A stretch of 64,000 nucleotides of DNA. Source: Globodera rostochiensis. Its lineage: Eukaryota; Nematoda; Chromadorea; Rhabditida; Heteroderidae. Positions 21,278 to 32,860 of this stretch are shown here, one piece after another. The notes beneath the pieces are model-generated. The model made no database searches. It worked only from the letters and a program-made list of their open reading frames with translations, and was not told the origin of the DNA. The stretch spans positions 4,633,456-4,697,455 of the forward strand of contig JAEVLN010000002.1 of assembly GCA_018350325.1 (NCBI GenBank), given 5' to 3'. The translations under genes were made by a program, and so were the position numbers. The stretch's first letter is position 1; every line of letters begins with the position of its first letter.

Positions 21278-21670
21278 TTAACGGATGGAAAAAGAATTAA
21301 ATACATTTTTAAATTTGCATATTAATACACGATTTGCGTCGCTGAAAATTGATGGACATAAAGAAAAAGAAAAAACATTTTTACACCTATTTTTGCTTAT
21401 GACCGTTTTCAGGTTTTTTTTGATCATTTTATGCATCTCTATTTTGTAATCTTTGTTAAAGCGGCAGCAAAGAATTTCGTCCAGGGCATGGAAAATCTCA
21501 TCGAATTGTAAGCGATTTTTTTTCACTAAATATCACAAAAATCCACCCGGCCAGGGCACGCTTTCGTCAACTTCCGCCGGCAATAGCTCTTCAATATACG
21601 ACACGGCCGCCTTTCTGGTTATATTTTTAAAATGGTTAACGGGAGATCAAGAATGGCTTTAATATATGAG
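21278..21670. repeat. GC-rich core, partner of 41870-42125, coding status unclear
   Basis: The stretch AAATCCACCCGGCCAGGGCACGC and its flanks recur at 41940. Several frames are open. On the minus strand, 21278-21526 has 82 codons including QFDEIFHALDEILCCRFNK, and the upstream frame reads VPWPGGFL. On the + strand, 21453-21662 is open. Neither frame is cleanly conserved between copies, and both copies carry stops or shifts. It is probably a decayed gene or transposon fragment in a duplicated block. Confidence 0.4.
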
Positions 21671-24600
21671 CAAAATGACTTGTTGGGTGTATGAAAATAG
21701 AATAAAGTCAACCATTGATCATTGATTTAATAAATATTAATTTTATTTTATCAAAATTTGCATTCGCAGAATAATTAAATTATAGCATCTTTTCTATATA
21801 AAAAATGTATTTTAATTAAATGATATTTCAGATTACCAATCATTAAAAAGTCATAAATCTTTAAATACAATATAAATGATAATTTATACCCATAAATTTA
21901 TTATTATATGGTCGTTAATCAATGAATATATTTATAAAAAAATAAAGAACAAAAAATTATACATAATTAATTGCAGCAAAAAAGACATTGAAAATGACGC
22001 GAAAAAAGAAGAGAATAAAGTCAGAAATTAATAACCTGATACACTAACACCAGATAAATAAGAATAAAAAAAACAAAATGATTTTGAAGAACTGGAAAAT
22101 GTGATCCGACTTGACCTCCTCATTGAGAATTACAAAAAATACCAAAGCTAAAAATAACTTTTTATAATTTGTTACCAGAATTTAAAATTTATAAAAAAAA
22201 AAATTATGACCAATAATGTTAATAATACCCAAACAGTGCTTACAAGCAATTAAAGCACTTATTAAATGAAAAATGATCTTTTGAAACCCTATAAATTGAC
22301 GACCAATTATTAAAATTTATACAATTTTGCATAAAAATAAAACAAATACATTTTATCAATTACCAGGATGCGGTGAACCTTCAACTCGTTCAAAAACATT
22401 TAGTTTAATATTTATTCCAAAAACTGATTATATCCCTAATAATAAAAAATAAATTACCCAATAAAGAAAGATAAAATATGCAAGTATGATAGTGAAAAAA
22501 AAAGAAATGTAAAATATATTAGCTCAATTAATTCAAACGCAAAATTAGCTTTATAAGTATTATCCTTGAAAACTGATTTTAGTTGGCAAAATCATTGAGA
22601 ATTGCAAAAAATAGCAAGGCTCAAAATAATTACTTTTACAATTTAAAATTTCTAAAACCAAAATAAAAATTATTATACCAATATTGTTAATAAAAATAAA
22701 CCAAAAACTTGTTTAAAGATTTACAATATACCTATTAAACAATTAAGGTCCTTATATTAAATCATGTAAGTACAAAATAAATCTATATGTATGAAACATT
22801 GTTAAATTGCCGATCAATAATTAAAATGTATACCGACAGCTGACGCAAATCAAAGCGCTGAAACAGCAAAATGACGAGTTGACGAGTTGATTAAATCATA
22901 AGATTACTAATTTTGCACTGGAAAGATAAATATAAACACACCTTATGTGATAATTCCTTATTTTATCGTTAAAAACTTAAATTGGTGAATTTGATTATAA
23001 GTTGATTATAAATATTATTAATAAATAAAATTATAAATTTTATCAGAGAATTCATTTTTAAAACTTTTTATGGAAAAATCGAATTAGATATTGTTCGATC
23101 TGTTTGAAAAGCTGTCGGGAAGACGCCGATTGGACAAATCTGCTTAACGTCTGTTGTCGCATACTGGCTAAGCGTAATGGCGAATAATGACAATAAAATA
23201 TATATTTGCAAATAATTTAGTCAATTTAGTTAATTCCGGCTCGAATTTATATAATATTTATATATTGGCAAATGAAAGTCGTAAAGAAATTTTGTTATTA
23301 TTGTATTTTGAAAAGAAAATGATCAAACAATATTAAAACATAAAATAAACTATTTTAAAATTGCTATATGAATAAAAGACAACTGAGTAAGACAATAAAA
23401 ATATATATTTGCAAATTTTATCTAATTTAATTAATTCCGCTCGAAAATTAAATATACAAATAAAAGTCGTAAAGAAATTTTGTTATTATTGTATTTTGAA
23501 GAGAAAATGACCAAACAATATTAAAACATAAAATATTTATTTGCAAATTGCCATACGAATAAATTTAAGACAACTATATTATTAATAAAAATAAAACCAA
23601 TTTGAGCCTTAAGAAAAAAAATACAACAAAAGTCTGTTAGAAACATAAAAACACATAGAATAATCAAAACTTTAGCACCTTCAAAGGGCTTTTAGCAAAA
23701 GCATGATTTTATTTTCAAAATGATACCCTGTATTTCAGAAAATCAAAGAAATAAAATTCATTATAAGTGTTATACAGAAATAATGCCATAAGAGAAAATA
23801 TTGGCAACAACAAAAAACCATTAACATCAATTCTATCCACACCGATAATGGATGGCTTTCATAATTTACCACGACTGCCGCACACTGCGAGTAAATTCTT
23901 TATGAAAGCAAAATATTAACTTCAATTAATAAATAATATTAAGAAATTACAAATACAACGCAATTGATTTAAAAAATAAACAACTAATACTTAGAAATTT
24001 AAAAAACAATTATACTCGATTTCAGCATAAAAATCCAAAATAAATGAACAGAATGATAAACAAATTATTGCTGATTAATGGATCATTTCTTTTTTCCAAT
24101 TACAAAACGTAAACTTTAATATTTCATTTAAAATGAAAAAAGTGTGACAGCGAGAATTGGCTTATTCAAAGTATCTAAAAATTTTCAACATTATAAACTC
24201 GATAATTCAAATATATTCAAAAACATAACGCAGTTTCTTTATTTTTATTTCTTGAAAATAAACAATCTTAAAATAATAATAAAAATAAATTCCAAACGTA
24301 AAAATATTAAAATTAATATTGTGATAATCTTTAAATTTATTTTACTTTTAAGGCCGGGATATTTTAAACTGATACACTAACATCAGATAAATAAGAAATA
24401 AAAAAACTAAATGATTTTGAAGAACTGAAAATATGATCCGACTGGACCTTCGTCAGCAAGTAAACATAAGAACCAAATTATAATTAATAGAAAACAAATT
24501 AATACTATTCAAATGCAATATTCGGCGTCACAAAAACATTAAAAAAAGTCACACAAAAATTTTAAGGTGCGAGCGAAAATTGAAAAGCCGAATATGCTGA

Positions 24601-25912
24601 ATATTTGGCGAGAAAAAATTTATTTGCAAAGTTCTCTATTAAAAACTGGTAATTACTACACCCAAATGTTTTTTATTGACTGGAAAGATAAATATATAAA
24701 CACAACTTATGCTATAATTCCTTATTTTATTGTTAAAAACTTAAATTTGTGAAATTGATTATAGTGATTATAAATATTATTGAAAAATAAAATTTATAAA
24801 ATTTTATCATAGAATCAATTTTTTAAAACCCTTTTTATGGAAAAATCGAATTAAATATTAAAGAGTGTGAATTATAAAATAACAATTCACTGAAATAATT
24901 TAATAAAATGTAGCAACATCAATACTGTGCTTAAACATTTACAATATACCTATTAAGCAATTAAAGCACTTATTAAATGAAAATCTTTTTGAAACCCTAT
25001 AAAATTGACAACCAATTAGTAAAATTTATACAATTTTGCATAAAAAACATTACGTTTTACAATTACCAGGATGCGGCGAACATCAACATGTTCAAAAAAA
25101 TTTTGTTTAATATTTACTCCAAAAAATGATTATATCCAAAAACACCAATAATAAAAAATAAATTACCCAATGAAGAAAGATAAAATTCGGGGGTGGTTGA
25201 TGGCACCATCAGCTACGTAAAACGCGAACAATAAATATAGATAATGGTCAATATAAAACTAAAATAGCCATTTTATACTTAAATACTCACTAAACTATGA
25301 AGGTCAAGAAGTTTTTAATACAAAATAAAAAAGAAAAATAGATTAATAAACAATAAAGTAACAAATGTTAATTTTGCCGTAAAATATTAAAAAGTATCAT
25401 GGTAACCCCCAGAATAGCATTTCAGCGACCGGCACAAAGAACCAACGACGAAATTGGATAAAAATAATAAATATAACAAAATTCTTATAAATAAAACTTT
25501 ACAAAATTTTGTTGGTTAGCAAAAAGATTTTATGCATCTCTTACTTTAGGAAACAAATACATTAAGAAGATCCCCCATCAAAAAATAAATAAATCCCAGG
25601 TCTAAATCTTTTAAACAATTTATTTCGGATAAACAATCAATTGAATTTTCAGTAATATAATTTTAAATACGCAGTTTTTGCTGTGTGGCGTACAAGCATT
25701 TGGATGGCGATTAACTGAAATTAAAAGCTAAGCTGAATTTCTTACCAAAATCTTCGCACAATCATAAAATAGTCCAAATAAAAAAATTATACAGAAATTT
25801 TCAAGCAACCATTTTGCCAACAAATGGTCGACAATTTCATCAGGAGTTATTTTTCTTTTATAAATCTCAAAATCAAGCGAACACTAAACATATAATACAT
25901 AAATTTAATTGG
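21671..25912. other. A-rich duplicated blocks, little coding
   Basis: Blocks 21950-22060, 22360-22920, 23140-23930 and 24360-24560 correspond to 42210-42330, 42525-43000, 43090-43740 and 42300-42510. 25065-25180 is a further partial copy of the 22360 block. ORFs 24144-24380 and 24567-24752 are Lys/Asn/Ile-rich and low in complexity, so they are not called. The short conserved frame at 23848-23919 is listed separately. Confidence 0.5.
23848..23919 (+). pseudogene. Short ORF, partner of 43570-43653
   Basis: An ATG opens MDGFHNLPRLPHTASKFFMK before TAA. The partner at 43.57 kb reads MDGFHNLSRLPHTVNKFFMK. Upstream, a 1-nt indel puts the two copies in different frames. In the second copy the ORF extends back to 43471 (60 codons). 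Conservation may reflect recent duplication and not coding. Confidence 0.3.
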
Positions 25913-26290
25913 ATACTTAGTAGAGGGCGGCAACTCAGACCAAACAAATATTTGGTCGGGTTTTTTGGTATTGGTTTTTTGGTCTGCCTTTAACCAACAA
26001 AAAATTTTTAAGTCCCATAAAAATTCAAAAAAATTTCCCCGGCGGCGCCTATTGGCACCGCCGACCCTTGAATGAAATTTTATTTTAAAATTGTTAAGAA
26101 AAATGGACCAAAACTGCAAAATTAGTCAACTTTAGGCTTTTATTGGCGGTTCGGTAAAAATTTTTTGAAACATTTGGTTCTTTTAAAGATGAGCAACCAA
26201 AATTTTTTTTTTAAAATATGGAAATTTTTTTATTTTACAAATGGAGCCTGTCCGGCGGTGCCGACAAGCGCCGCCGAATTTTTACAAAAA
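25913..26290 (+). repeat. Inserted GC-rich element with two inverted hairpin copies
   Basis: Starts near TAGAGGGCGGCAACTCAGACC with several ATTTGGTCGG / TTTTTTGGTCTG words. It contains two copies of the GC hairpin in opposite orientation, at 26040-26063 and 26253-26276. Composition differs sharply from the flanks. No target duplication was found. Confidence 0.55.
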
Positions 26291-26799
26291 ATTGGCAATC
26301 ATTGCTAAGAAAATTAAAACAAAAATTCAAAAAGATGTGATGAATTTTTTTCAAAAATTCTTTTTTTGCGCGCGTTTTAATTAAATTTTTGAAAATTATT
26401 TAAGAAATTTTATTAAAGGGGGAAGCGTATGTTGGTCATTTTCATTAGCCATTGTGCAAGCGGCGAACAAACTGGCACACCGGATACAGATTATACTCTT
26501 GCAAAAATGTTATTGACCTTTTAAGAGTAAACAATTTTTAAACTAAATAAAACCAAAAGCATTTATATAAAATAATAACTTATTTTGCATTTATTTTATT
26601 TAAGTTAAAAAAAATGTTCTTCTTCTTAATCAAATATGGTAATCTTCCTAGATGAGTCGGCTCCTTGAGATTATGAGTATCTGCCAGTTAAACATTTTAG
26701 GCAAAAAGGGTTTTTTAAATAACTTTAAATATTTATTTAAATCATAAACAAAACTTGAATTAATAATAAAATAAGACCTAAGATAATAAAAAAAGCTTA
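26291..26799. other. AT-rich intergenic with one GC patch
   Basis: A short GC-richer patch at 26420-26490 (GTGCAAGCGGCGAACAAACT) may be an exon relic; no frame is convincing. Nothing else was seen. Confidence 0.4.
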
Positions 26800-28080
26800 A
26801 CAAAAATTTCATGTCAAACCTCAGTCACAGAAATTCAAAAGCGTGCCCAAAAATAAATGCATCAAACTAGATTTTTAATAAATTCAAATCGATATAATTG
26901 TATTAAAACAGTTTGCTTTAAAATATCACTGAATAGAATGAAACATTTAAAAAAGAGATGCAAAAAAGTCAGAAAGTAAGAGTACTTTTTAAAAGAAAAT
27001 TCTGTAGTTTTGCGAAAAGAAATGAACAATGTTTCGATTTTGTGAAATAAAAAAACGTACACTGCCCAAATATTAAAAAATATATAATAAGTTGTTAGTT
27101 ATGAAATTTTATAAAGTATAAAAATTTAAAGGTTATAATTTTTTTCTTAATTTAAAAAATAATTTAAATACTTAAAAACCCATGCAAGAATAAGCCTTGT
27201 TAATAGAAATTTAAATACCTAACAAATAAAAATAAATAAATAGCTATAAAAATCGTATAGAAGGAAAATAACTGAAATAATAAAACGAATTGTAGTGTTC
27301 GTAATAAATAACATTTACTCTTGAGTATTTAAAATAAATTCGTTCTTTGAATACACATAAAACAATTTCAAAAATGCATTAATATTTTAAAAAAATCATA
27401 TTTATTAATACATTTGGTCACCACCATCGCCTCCAGGATATGTTCAAGCGATTCAGGAGGAAGATGGACTGAGACAAGACTACAAATTGACAATAAAACA
27501 TAGGTAAACAGAACAAGTAGCATTAAATGTTATAAACAATTTAACAATGCTTTTTATTTAATGTAAAAAAAATATTTCTATTCATACAACAACCCTTTTC
27601 AATGCTATATGTAGAGAGTTCAAAATAACAAAAAAATGCGTATCGCATCACCAAGATAAACTACACTGATGATGAAAGAGAATACTTCGCCATTGGGCAA
27701 GTTGGTATTAATTCTTTTTAACAAAACCCAAAAAATAATTGCATTAAAGGGACGTGTAAGCGGATTTAAAAATCTGAAAGGTATAAAGTTATTAATTAAA
27801 ATTATTATTGCAATACTCGAATATTGTTTTTTAATTATAAAAAAATAAAAATTAGAATTTCAAAAAACAAACAAACATAAAATCTATTTTAACTTTCAAA
27901 TGAAAAACTCATAATAACCGATAATTAATCTTTCGTATTCTTATATAAAAACATCAAAAATAACTTTCTGATAAAATATATATTCCATAAATACAATTTT
28001 CATTTTAAAGCTTGTAAAGAGCCATCTTTCCGCTAGCCAGTGAAGTAACTACACATTAGTGTAAACCGCACCGGGAGCGT
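26800..28080 (+). repeat. Local tandem block, copy a (partner of 28081-29200)
   Basis: Contains a decayed version of the 28093-28344 ORF (starting near 26858 with an early stop), the 27409 exon, and a segment around 27690-27790 that recurs at 28530-28620 and 44640-44720. All of it corresponds to 43900-45700 in the second duplication copy. Confidence 0.75.
27409..27507 (+). CDS. Candidate exon conserved at 44.4 kb with in-frame indel
   Basis: The frame reads WSPPSPPGYVQAIQEEDGLR and ends at TAA. The partner at 44366-44470 reads WSQPSPPGYVQAIQEEADVL. The copies differ by a 3-nt insertion that keeps the frame, and both retain LRQDYKLTIK afterwards. An acceptor-like CGCCTCCAG precedes GATATGTTC. 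A second frame is also open in both copies, so the reading frame is likely but not proven. No family was recognised. Confidence 0.45.
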   Translation, partial: YIWSPPSPPGYVQAIQEEDGLRQDYKLTIKHR

Positions 28081-28092
28081 GCCCAAAAATAA

Positions 28093-28344
28093 ATGCATCA
28101 AACTTTAATTAAAGGTCAGAAAAAAATAAAAATAGATTTCTTAATAAATTCAAATCTATATAATTGTATTAAAACAGTTTGCTTTAAAATATCACTGAAT
28201 AGAATGAAAACATTTATAAAAGATGCAAAAATTCAGAAAGTAAGAGTATTTTTTAAAAAAAATTCTGTAGTTGTGCGAAAAGAAATGAACAATGTTCAAT
28301 TTTGTGAAATAAAAAACGTAAACATTGCCCATCGTAAATATTAA
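28093..28344 (+). CDS. Candidate 83-aa basic protein
   Basis: An ATG ORF starting MHQTLIKGQKKIKIDFLIN, with Lys/Val-rich middle (KVRVFFKKNSVVVRKEMNN) and ending IAHRKY. Three cysteines. A paralogous stretch at 26855-27080 carries an early stop and frameshifts, so the intact frame here could be functional or simply less decayed. Composition is high in Lys/Asn/Ile, as expected from A-rich sequence. No family was recognised. Confidence 0.35.
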   Translation: MHQTLIKGQKKIKIDFLINSNLYNCIKTVCFKISLNRMKTFIKDAKIQKVRVFFKKNSVVVRKEMNNVQFCEIKNVNIAHRKY

Positions 28345-28865
28345 AAAACAAATAATAAGTTGTTAGTTATGAATTAATAAATTTTAAAGTATAAAAATTT
28401 AAAGGTTGTAATTTTTTTTAATTTTAAAAATAATTTAAATACTTAACAGCCCAAGTGCTAAATAACAAAAACTGCGTATCGCATCACCAAGATAAGCGAC
28501 GATGATGAAGTAGAAATCGAATGCCTTGGCATTGGGCAAGTTCGTATTAATTCTTTTTAGCAAAACCCAAAAAATAATTGCATTAAAGGGACGTGTAAGC
28601 GGATTTAAAAATCTCACAGGTATAAAGTTTTAAAATTCTTATTGCAATACTCGAATATTGTTTTTTAATTATAAACAAAATAAAAATTAGAATTTTCAAA
28701 AAAACACAAACATAAAATGTTATTTTAACTTTCAAATGAAAAACTCAATACAAAACATCAAATAGTTCAAATAAATAAGTTCCTGATAATAGGATATTCC
28801 ATAAATACAATTTTTATTTAAAGCTTTTAAAGAGCCATCTTTCAGCTATCCAGTGAAGTACTTAC

Positions 28866-28949
28866 ACATAGTGTAAACCGCACCGGGTTGACATGCAGAA
28901 AAAACATTTCAACCGTTTTAGGGGAGACAAGCAAATTCCGACGACTTCT
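28866..28949 (-). CDS. Candidate 84-nt internal exon
   Basis: On the minus strand an acceptor (TTTTTTCATAG) and a consensus GTAAGT donor bound an 84-nt exon. It is open in one phase for 28 codons: RSRRNLLVSPKTVEMFFLHV then NPVRFTLC. The duplicated copy at 45283-45365 keeps both splice sites but has lost one nucleotide, which breaks the frame. A third partial copy near 28057 has lost the donor. The next minus-strand acceptor may be TTTCAG near 27.78 kb. No family was recognised. Confidence 0.4.
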
Positions 28950-29200
28950 CTATGAAAAAATAATAATTACGACAATAAATTTTTTCAGTGTTCTTATCTA
29001 CAATGTAACCAAAGATAAAATGCACAAAATAAATTCTCACAAATTAAATTATTTTATTTCTGATATGAATAGCTATCATTAGTTTGGAGCTGGTATCGTC
29101 AGTACAGTATTCCTTTTCCAAGTTGTCACATCAGTGATCAGTCATCCTTTGATCAGCGAACAAGCTTAACCTCCTTTTAATTTAAAATTAATACAAAAAA

Positions 29201-29649
29201 TAAATTATATGGAAACCACTGCTGCAAATTTAAATATTTTTTAATTCGTCTCAATAAATAAATAACCTTAACAAAAAGCTATACAAATATTTTATTGCCA
29301 TAGTGAAACTACATAATTTAATACGTTAATCGGTTTAGAAAAAATCATAACTGATTAATAACATAAACATTTGAATCTTTCCGCTGAGCCCGGACTCAAA
29401 CAAATCACTAAATTTAAAAGAAGCAAGGAAAAATAAATTGAAAATAAGAAAAAAAGGATTAAATCGATTCGGAATATTATTAGAATCTCTCAGATAAACA
29501 TAAAAAACATTATTTGGTTATATTGTAAAAAAAAGTTTATTAATAAAAAATAATATAATTCAATTTTACGATTTGTTTTATATTTAAATGTGTTCAAGGT
29601 TCCTTTCTTTTTAGTAAATAAAAAAGTATTGAAATCCTTTGTAAAATTA
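29201..29649. other. A-rich sequence matching 45640-45900
   Basis: Non-coding; TAAATCGATTC...ATTTAAATGTGTTCAAGG matches 45705-45895 and marks the last block before the copies diverge. Confidence 0.6.
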
Positions 29650-30223
29650 GATTTTTTGTAAATTTTGCTTGAAAAAATTAAAAAACTGTTTTAATATATT
29701 ATTCAAAGTTTTAAATTCAATATTTATTGTTTTTGCAGTAAAGTATATTAGTGTAACATTTTATCTGAATATTTTTTATAAAGCGTTATTGTATCATGTT
29801 TTTATAAATTGAGATATATTATTATTATGATGAGTTGTATGCTTTTGAGAAATCCACGCAAATTGAATTGAATTCAGTTTATTTATTTATTTATTTTTTA
29901 ACTATGTGCTGACATTTGTCAAAATTTTAATGTTTTACGACTGTTGTCTAAAATAATTTTTTTACACATTTAAAATTCTTGAAAAGTTCGCAAATTAATG
30001 TTAAAAAGTCGGTTTGTGGAGGCAATAGTGATGTGAGATTTTTTGAACTAATTAGTTGGCAAAAATTAAATCTTTCTTTTAAGTTGAATTGCTGTCTTTT
30101 TTGTTATTCATATTGTTTTATCTATTCTAATTTTTGTTTATAATTTTTTTATTTAAATTATTTTATTTTATTTAAATACTTAGTTCTTATTTATTTGTTT
30201 AAATATAAAAATTGACACTATGG

Positions 30224-30459
30224 TCAAGATTCGAAAGGCCCATTTTTGCTGTCTATCAATAATTCACGTCGGGATTGTGTCTGCAATATAGTAAATATTT
30301 TTTAAGTTTGTTTACTTTTTTAATAATTAAGTTTTTCAAAATAAGCTGTTTTAAATAAAAATTTACCACTTTTTGGACAAAGGCAGCCAATGATCTAACT
30401 GCCTTTCTGAATTTCTCATTTTGGCCATAGAGTTGTAAGAACATCACACTCAATAACAT
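30224..30459 (-). CDS. Candidate two-exon gene, 49-aa protein with signal-like N-terminus
   Basis: Exon 1 (30459-30367) starts with ATG and reads MLLSVMFLQLYGQNEKFRKA then VRSLAAFVQKV, ending in phase 0 before GTAAAT. The 86-nt AT-rich intron ends TATATTGCAG. Exon 2 (30280-30224) continues TQSRRELLIDSKNGPFES to TGA. AATAAA follows within 40 nt. The first ten or so residues are hydrophobic, so a secretion signal is possible. No family was recognised. All gene elements agree in phase, which makes this one of the better small models here. Confidence 0.5.
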
Positions 30460-30987
30460 GATTTATCGCTTCATTTTTTCAATAGTTTTGTTTCATTTTC
30501 ATTTTTTCTTTTGATTTTATTATTATATTTAAATAGCGAAGTTTCATTGATTTATTTAAAGTTGGTCCTTGAAAACACTATTTGGTGTTAGAATCCCCCA
30601 CCTCCCAATTATGGATTGTTTTGGTTCAAGTCTACATTATAATAATCAATAGCAAAATTTTTGGCACTTTTGATTAAAGCTTGACCCTTTGATCCTTGTT
30701 CCATGCGCTGGAGTGTTTTAATATAATTTTATTAACGTAAAAAAAATTAGCTTTATATTAAATATTAAAAAATTACTAATTCATTATTTATAAAGGAATT
30801 AAAATTTTTCATTTAAAGACATTAAATTTTCATGCTATTTTATAAAAGCATTAACAATCATTATTTTTAAATATCCACTTATTTTTAAGATCAGCATGAC
30901 AGGGGGTATGATCTGAACGAATTTGCGCATTGTAAATATTATAATTTCATTTTATTAGTATGTTATAATAATATGTAAATAATAAAC

Positions 30988-31537
30988 CTCTTTTGGAGAT
31001 TCGATTTTTTTCAAAATTTTAAATATTGAAGTCGATGCAACATCCTCATCAACGATGCATTTGGTCCCACATTGCTGCATGACGAATCGCTTGGGCAATA
31101 CCCATTTTGTCTTAATACGATGAACAGCTTATAATGGAAGGGCATCCATCACGGGGAATTATCGAGAGACATTCAGCCGCGGTGCACCACAATTAATCAA
31201 CATCCAGCTTCTTTGTAGTGAGATCCATATGAATTTTTCGTTTTTTCCGATGTTGATTTCACCAATTAATTTAGTTCTCTTTTCGTTCATTAATTTTATT
31301 CGTTTGGAGGGACAGGTTTCCACTTGAACAGCTCTTTTTTCCAAACTAGGTTTTGGTGTAATCAATTTTTTGTGGATTGTTCAGTTGTTTGTTAGTTGTC
31401 AATGTCGTTGTTTTCAGGGACTTCTTTTTACTCTTCTTCATAGTCGTCCGGTTATCAGATTCATAATCAAGACCTACATACATTTTGATGTATTTCCCAG
31501 GAAATTTGGGTTTAAGGCATTTTGTAGTGGGACAATT
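30988..31537 (-). pseudogene. Unrecognised protein, ~180-codon decayed reading frame
   Basis: From 31537 the minus strand is open for 63 codons (KCLKPKFPGKYIKMYVGLDY, then a Lys/Thr-rich stretch) to TAG 31346-31348. A one-base shift near 31370 moves into a second frame (PKPSLEKRAVQVETCPSKRI). That frame runs on through two TAA stops (31159-31161 and 31129-31131) to 30988, ending KWVLPKRFVMQQCGTKCIVD...KILKKIESPKE before a GTTTAT donor-like site. Composition is protein-like along its whole length, and the stops lie in one continuous frame. No family was identified; a transposon or virus-derived gene is possible. Confidence 0.55.
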
Positions 31538-31746
31538 TTAATAATATTTTATAAAGTCTAAAATATAAATTACGTTGTAAACACTAAAGATTTTTATCAG
31601 GCTCAAAATTGGATTAATTTTTGTTTACTCTTTTAATTGCTTTTTAATCAAATACCCTTCAAATACCATTTTATACGCTAATTTCTTATTGTGAAGAATA
31701 ACTTGTCTTTAATTTAATAATTATTTTCTATTTTGTTGTATATTAG

Positions 31747-31930
31747 TATTTTGATTTTAAACAAACAACCACACCTTGAGGCGCATCAACTCAAATTTCT
31801 TGACCAAAAGAAAGCGCTTAATCAAAAGGGAAAATTTGTGATTTTGAAGGTTTCATTCAAAAAAAAGCATATACTTTTTTACGACGATTCCACGATTTGC
31901 AGCATTTCTTGCGCTTTAAATTTTTTTAAG
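31747..31930 (+). CDS. Candidate internal exon, + strand
   Basis: The acceptor GTTGTATATTAG precedes a 61-codon open frame without ATG (QPHLEAHQLKFLDQKKALNQ, then KGKFVILKVSFKKKHILFYD). It ends at AAG before GTTTAT. Lys-rich with a short beta-like segment. It is opposite in strand to the neighbouring pseudogene. No family was recognised. Confidence 0.35.
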
Positions 31931-32860
31931 GTTTATTATAATTAAAAATTTGGTAATTATTTTGTTTTGCATTTTTAATCTTATTATATTTCTTAAAATT
32001 ATTATTTTGATCATTTGATTTCGCATTATATTTTAAATTCTAGTAGAAAAATAGATGAGTAAAACAACCAATTTTATGTACATATTTTCAACTTTTTTTA
32101 TTAATTTTAAACTAACATTTTAGCTTTTCCAGTTTTTTCTTAATTAAACTCCGGTCATTCTGTTCTTTAATGTGAGTGGGACTGTGAGTATTTTACACTT
32201 TTTTAGATGAATGAATTTTTAATCTTATTTTTGTTGTAGCCACTTAGGTTGCTGAGATGACAAGTGCTCAATTTTATTTCATTCATAATTAATCTATCTA
32301 TTTTTGTTTTTAATTTAATCAACAAAAACTGCAATTATTTTTAAATCATATCATTCTTCATCAATTAAATTTGACTCAAAATATATTTTGAATAATGGAA
32401 TCACATGAAAGATAAGCCGTTTTGTGTTTATTTAATAAATTTATTAATACCACGGTGATTTAATCAGATTAGAAGCATAACAAAATGTTGTTGGTAAAAA
32501 TACATTAATCAATACGGCTACCAACTACAAAATCAAATTGATTCCAAAGATTAGAAGTTTCTTTTTTTATTTCGTTTGTATCTTATTTTTTATTTTATAA
32601 GGATAATGTTTATAATAGTGTTTATTTATTATAATTTAACTTTTATTTTTACTCGTAATTGTTATTTATTCACCTTCCATCCATCCACGTGGTACCAATA
32701 AATATGACAGTTACAGCCTTTTTTTATATGTTCCCGTTAAACAAATCAGCCGATTTTCATTTAAATCATTCTAATAGCGCTTAATTTATAATTAAAAAAC
32801 TTATTTATATATTAAGCCTTTAGACGGCTAAAAAAATGACAATTAAAAATAATCGCAAAA
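31931..32860. other. T-rich intergenic sequence
   Basis: No supportable gene. A slightly GC-richer patch is seen at 32680-32760. Confidence 0.45.

Larger units (their letters stand above)
29650..32860 (-). other. T-rich segment unique to the first duplication copy
   Basis: Homology with the second copy stops at about 29650/45895 and resumes at about 32860/48700. The intervening sequence here is T-rich, while the corresponding 45.9-48.7 kb is A-rich and not obviously homologous. The segment carries minus-strand coding (30224-30459, 30988-31537). It may be an insertion or a replaced, possibly inverted, segment. No terminal repeats were found. Confidence 0.55.

Noticed and set aside
23825..23850. 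IHTDNGW-like peptide resembling a retroviral integrase or RNase H motif
   Set aside because: It exists in one copy only through a 1-nt indel, no other integrase motif is near, and the second copy reads differently.
25847..26119. 90-codon minus-strand ORF
   Set aside because: It spans an element boundary and the GC hairpin; no independent support.
28435..28617. Minus-strand 60-codon hydrophobic ORF repeated at 27.7 and 44.6 kb
   Set aside because: The frame is kept in two copies but lost in the third, and it has T-strand bias. Noted as a duplicated segment, not called as a gene.
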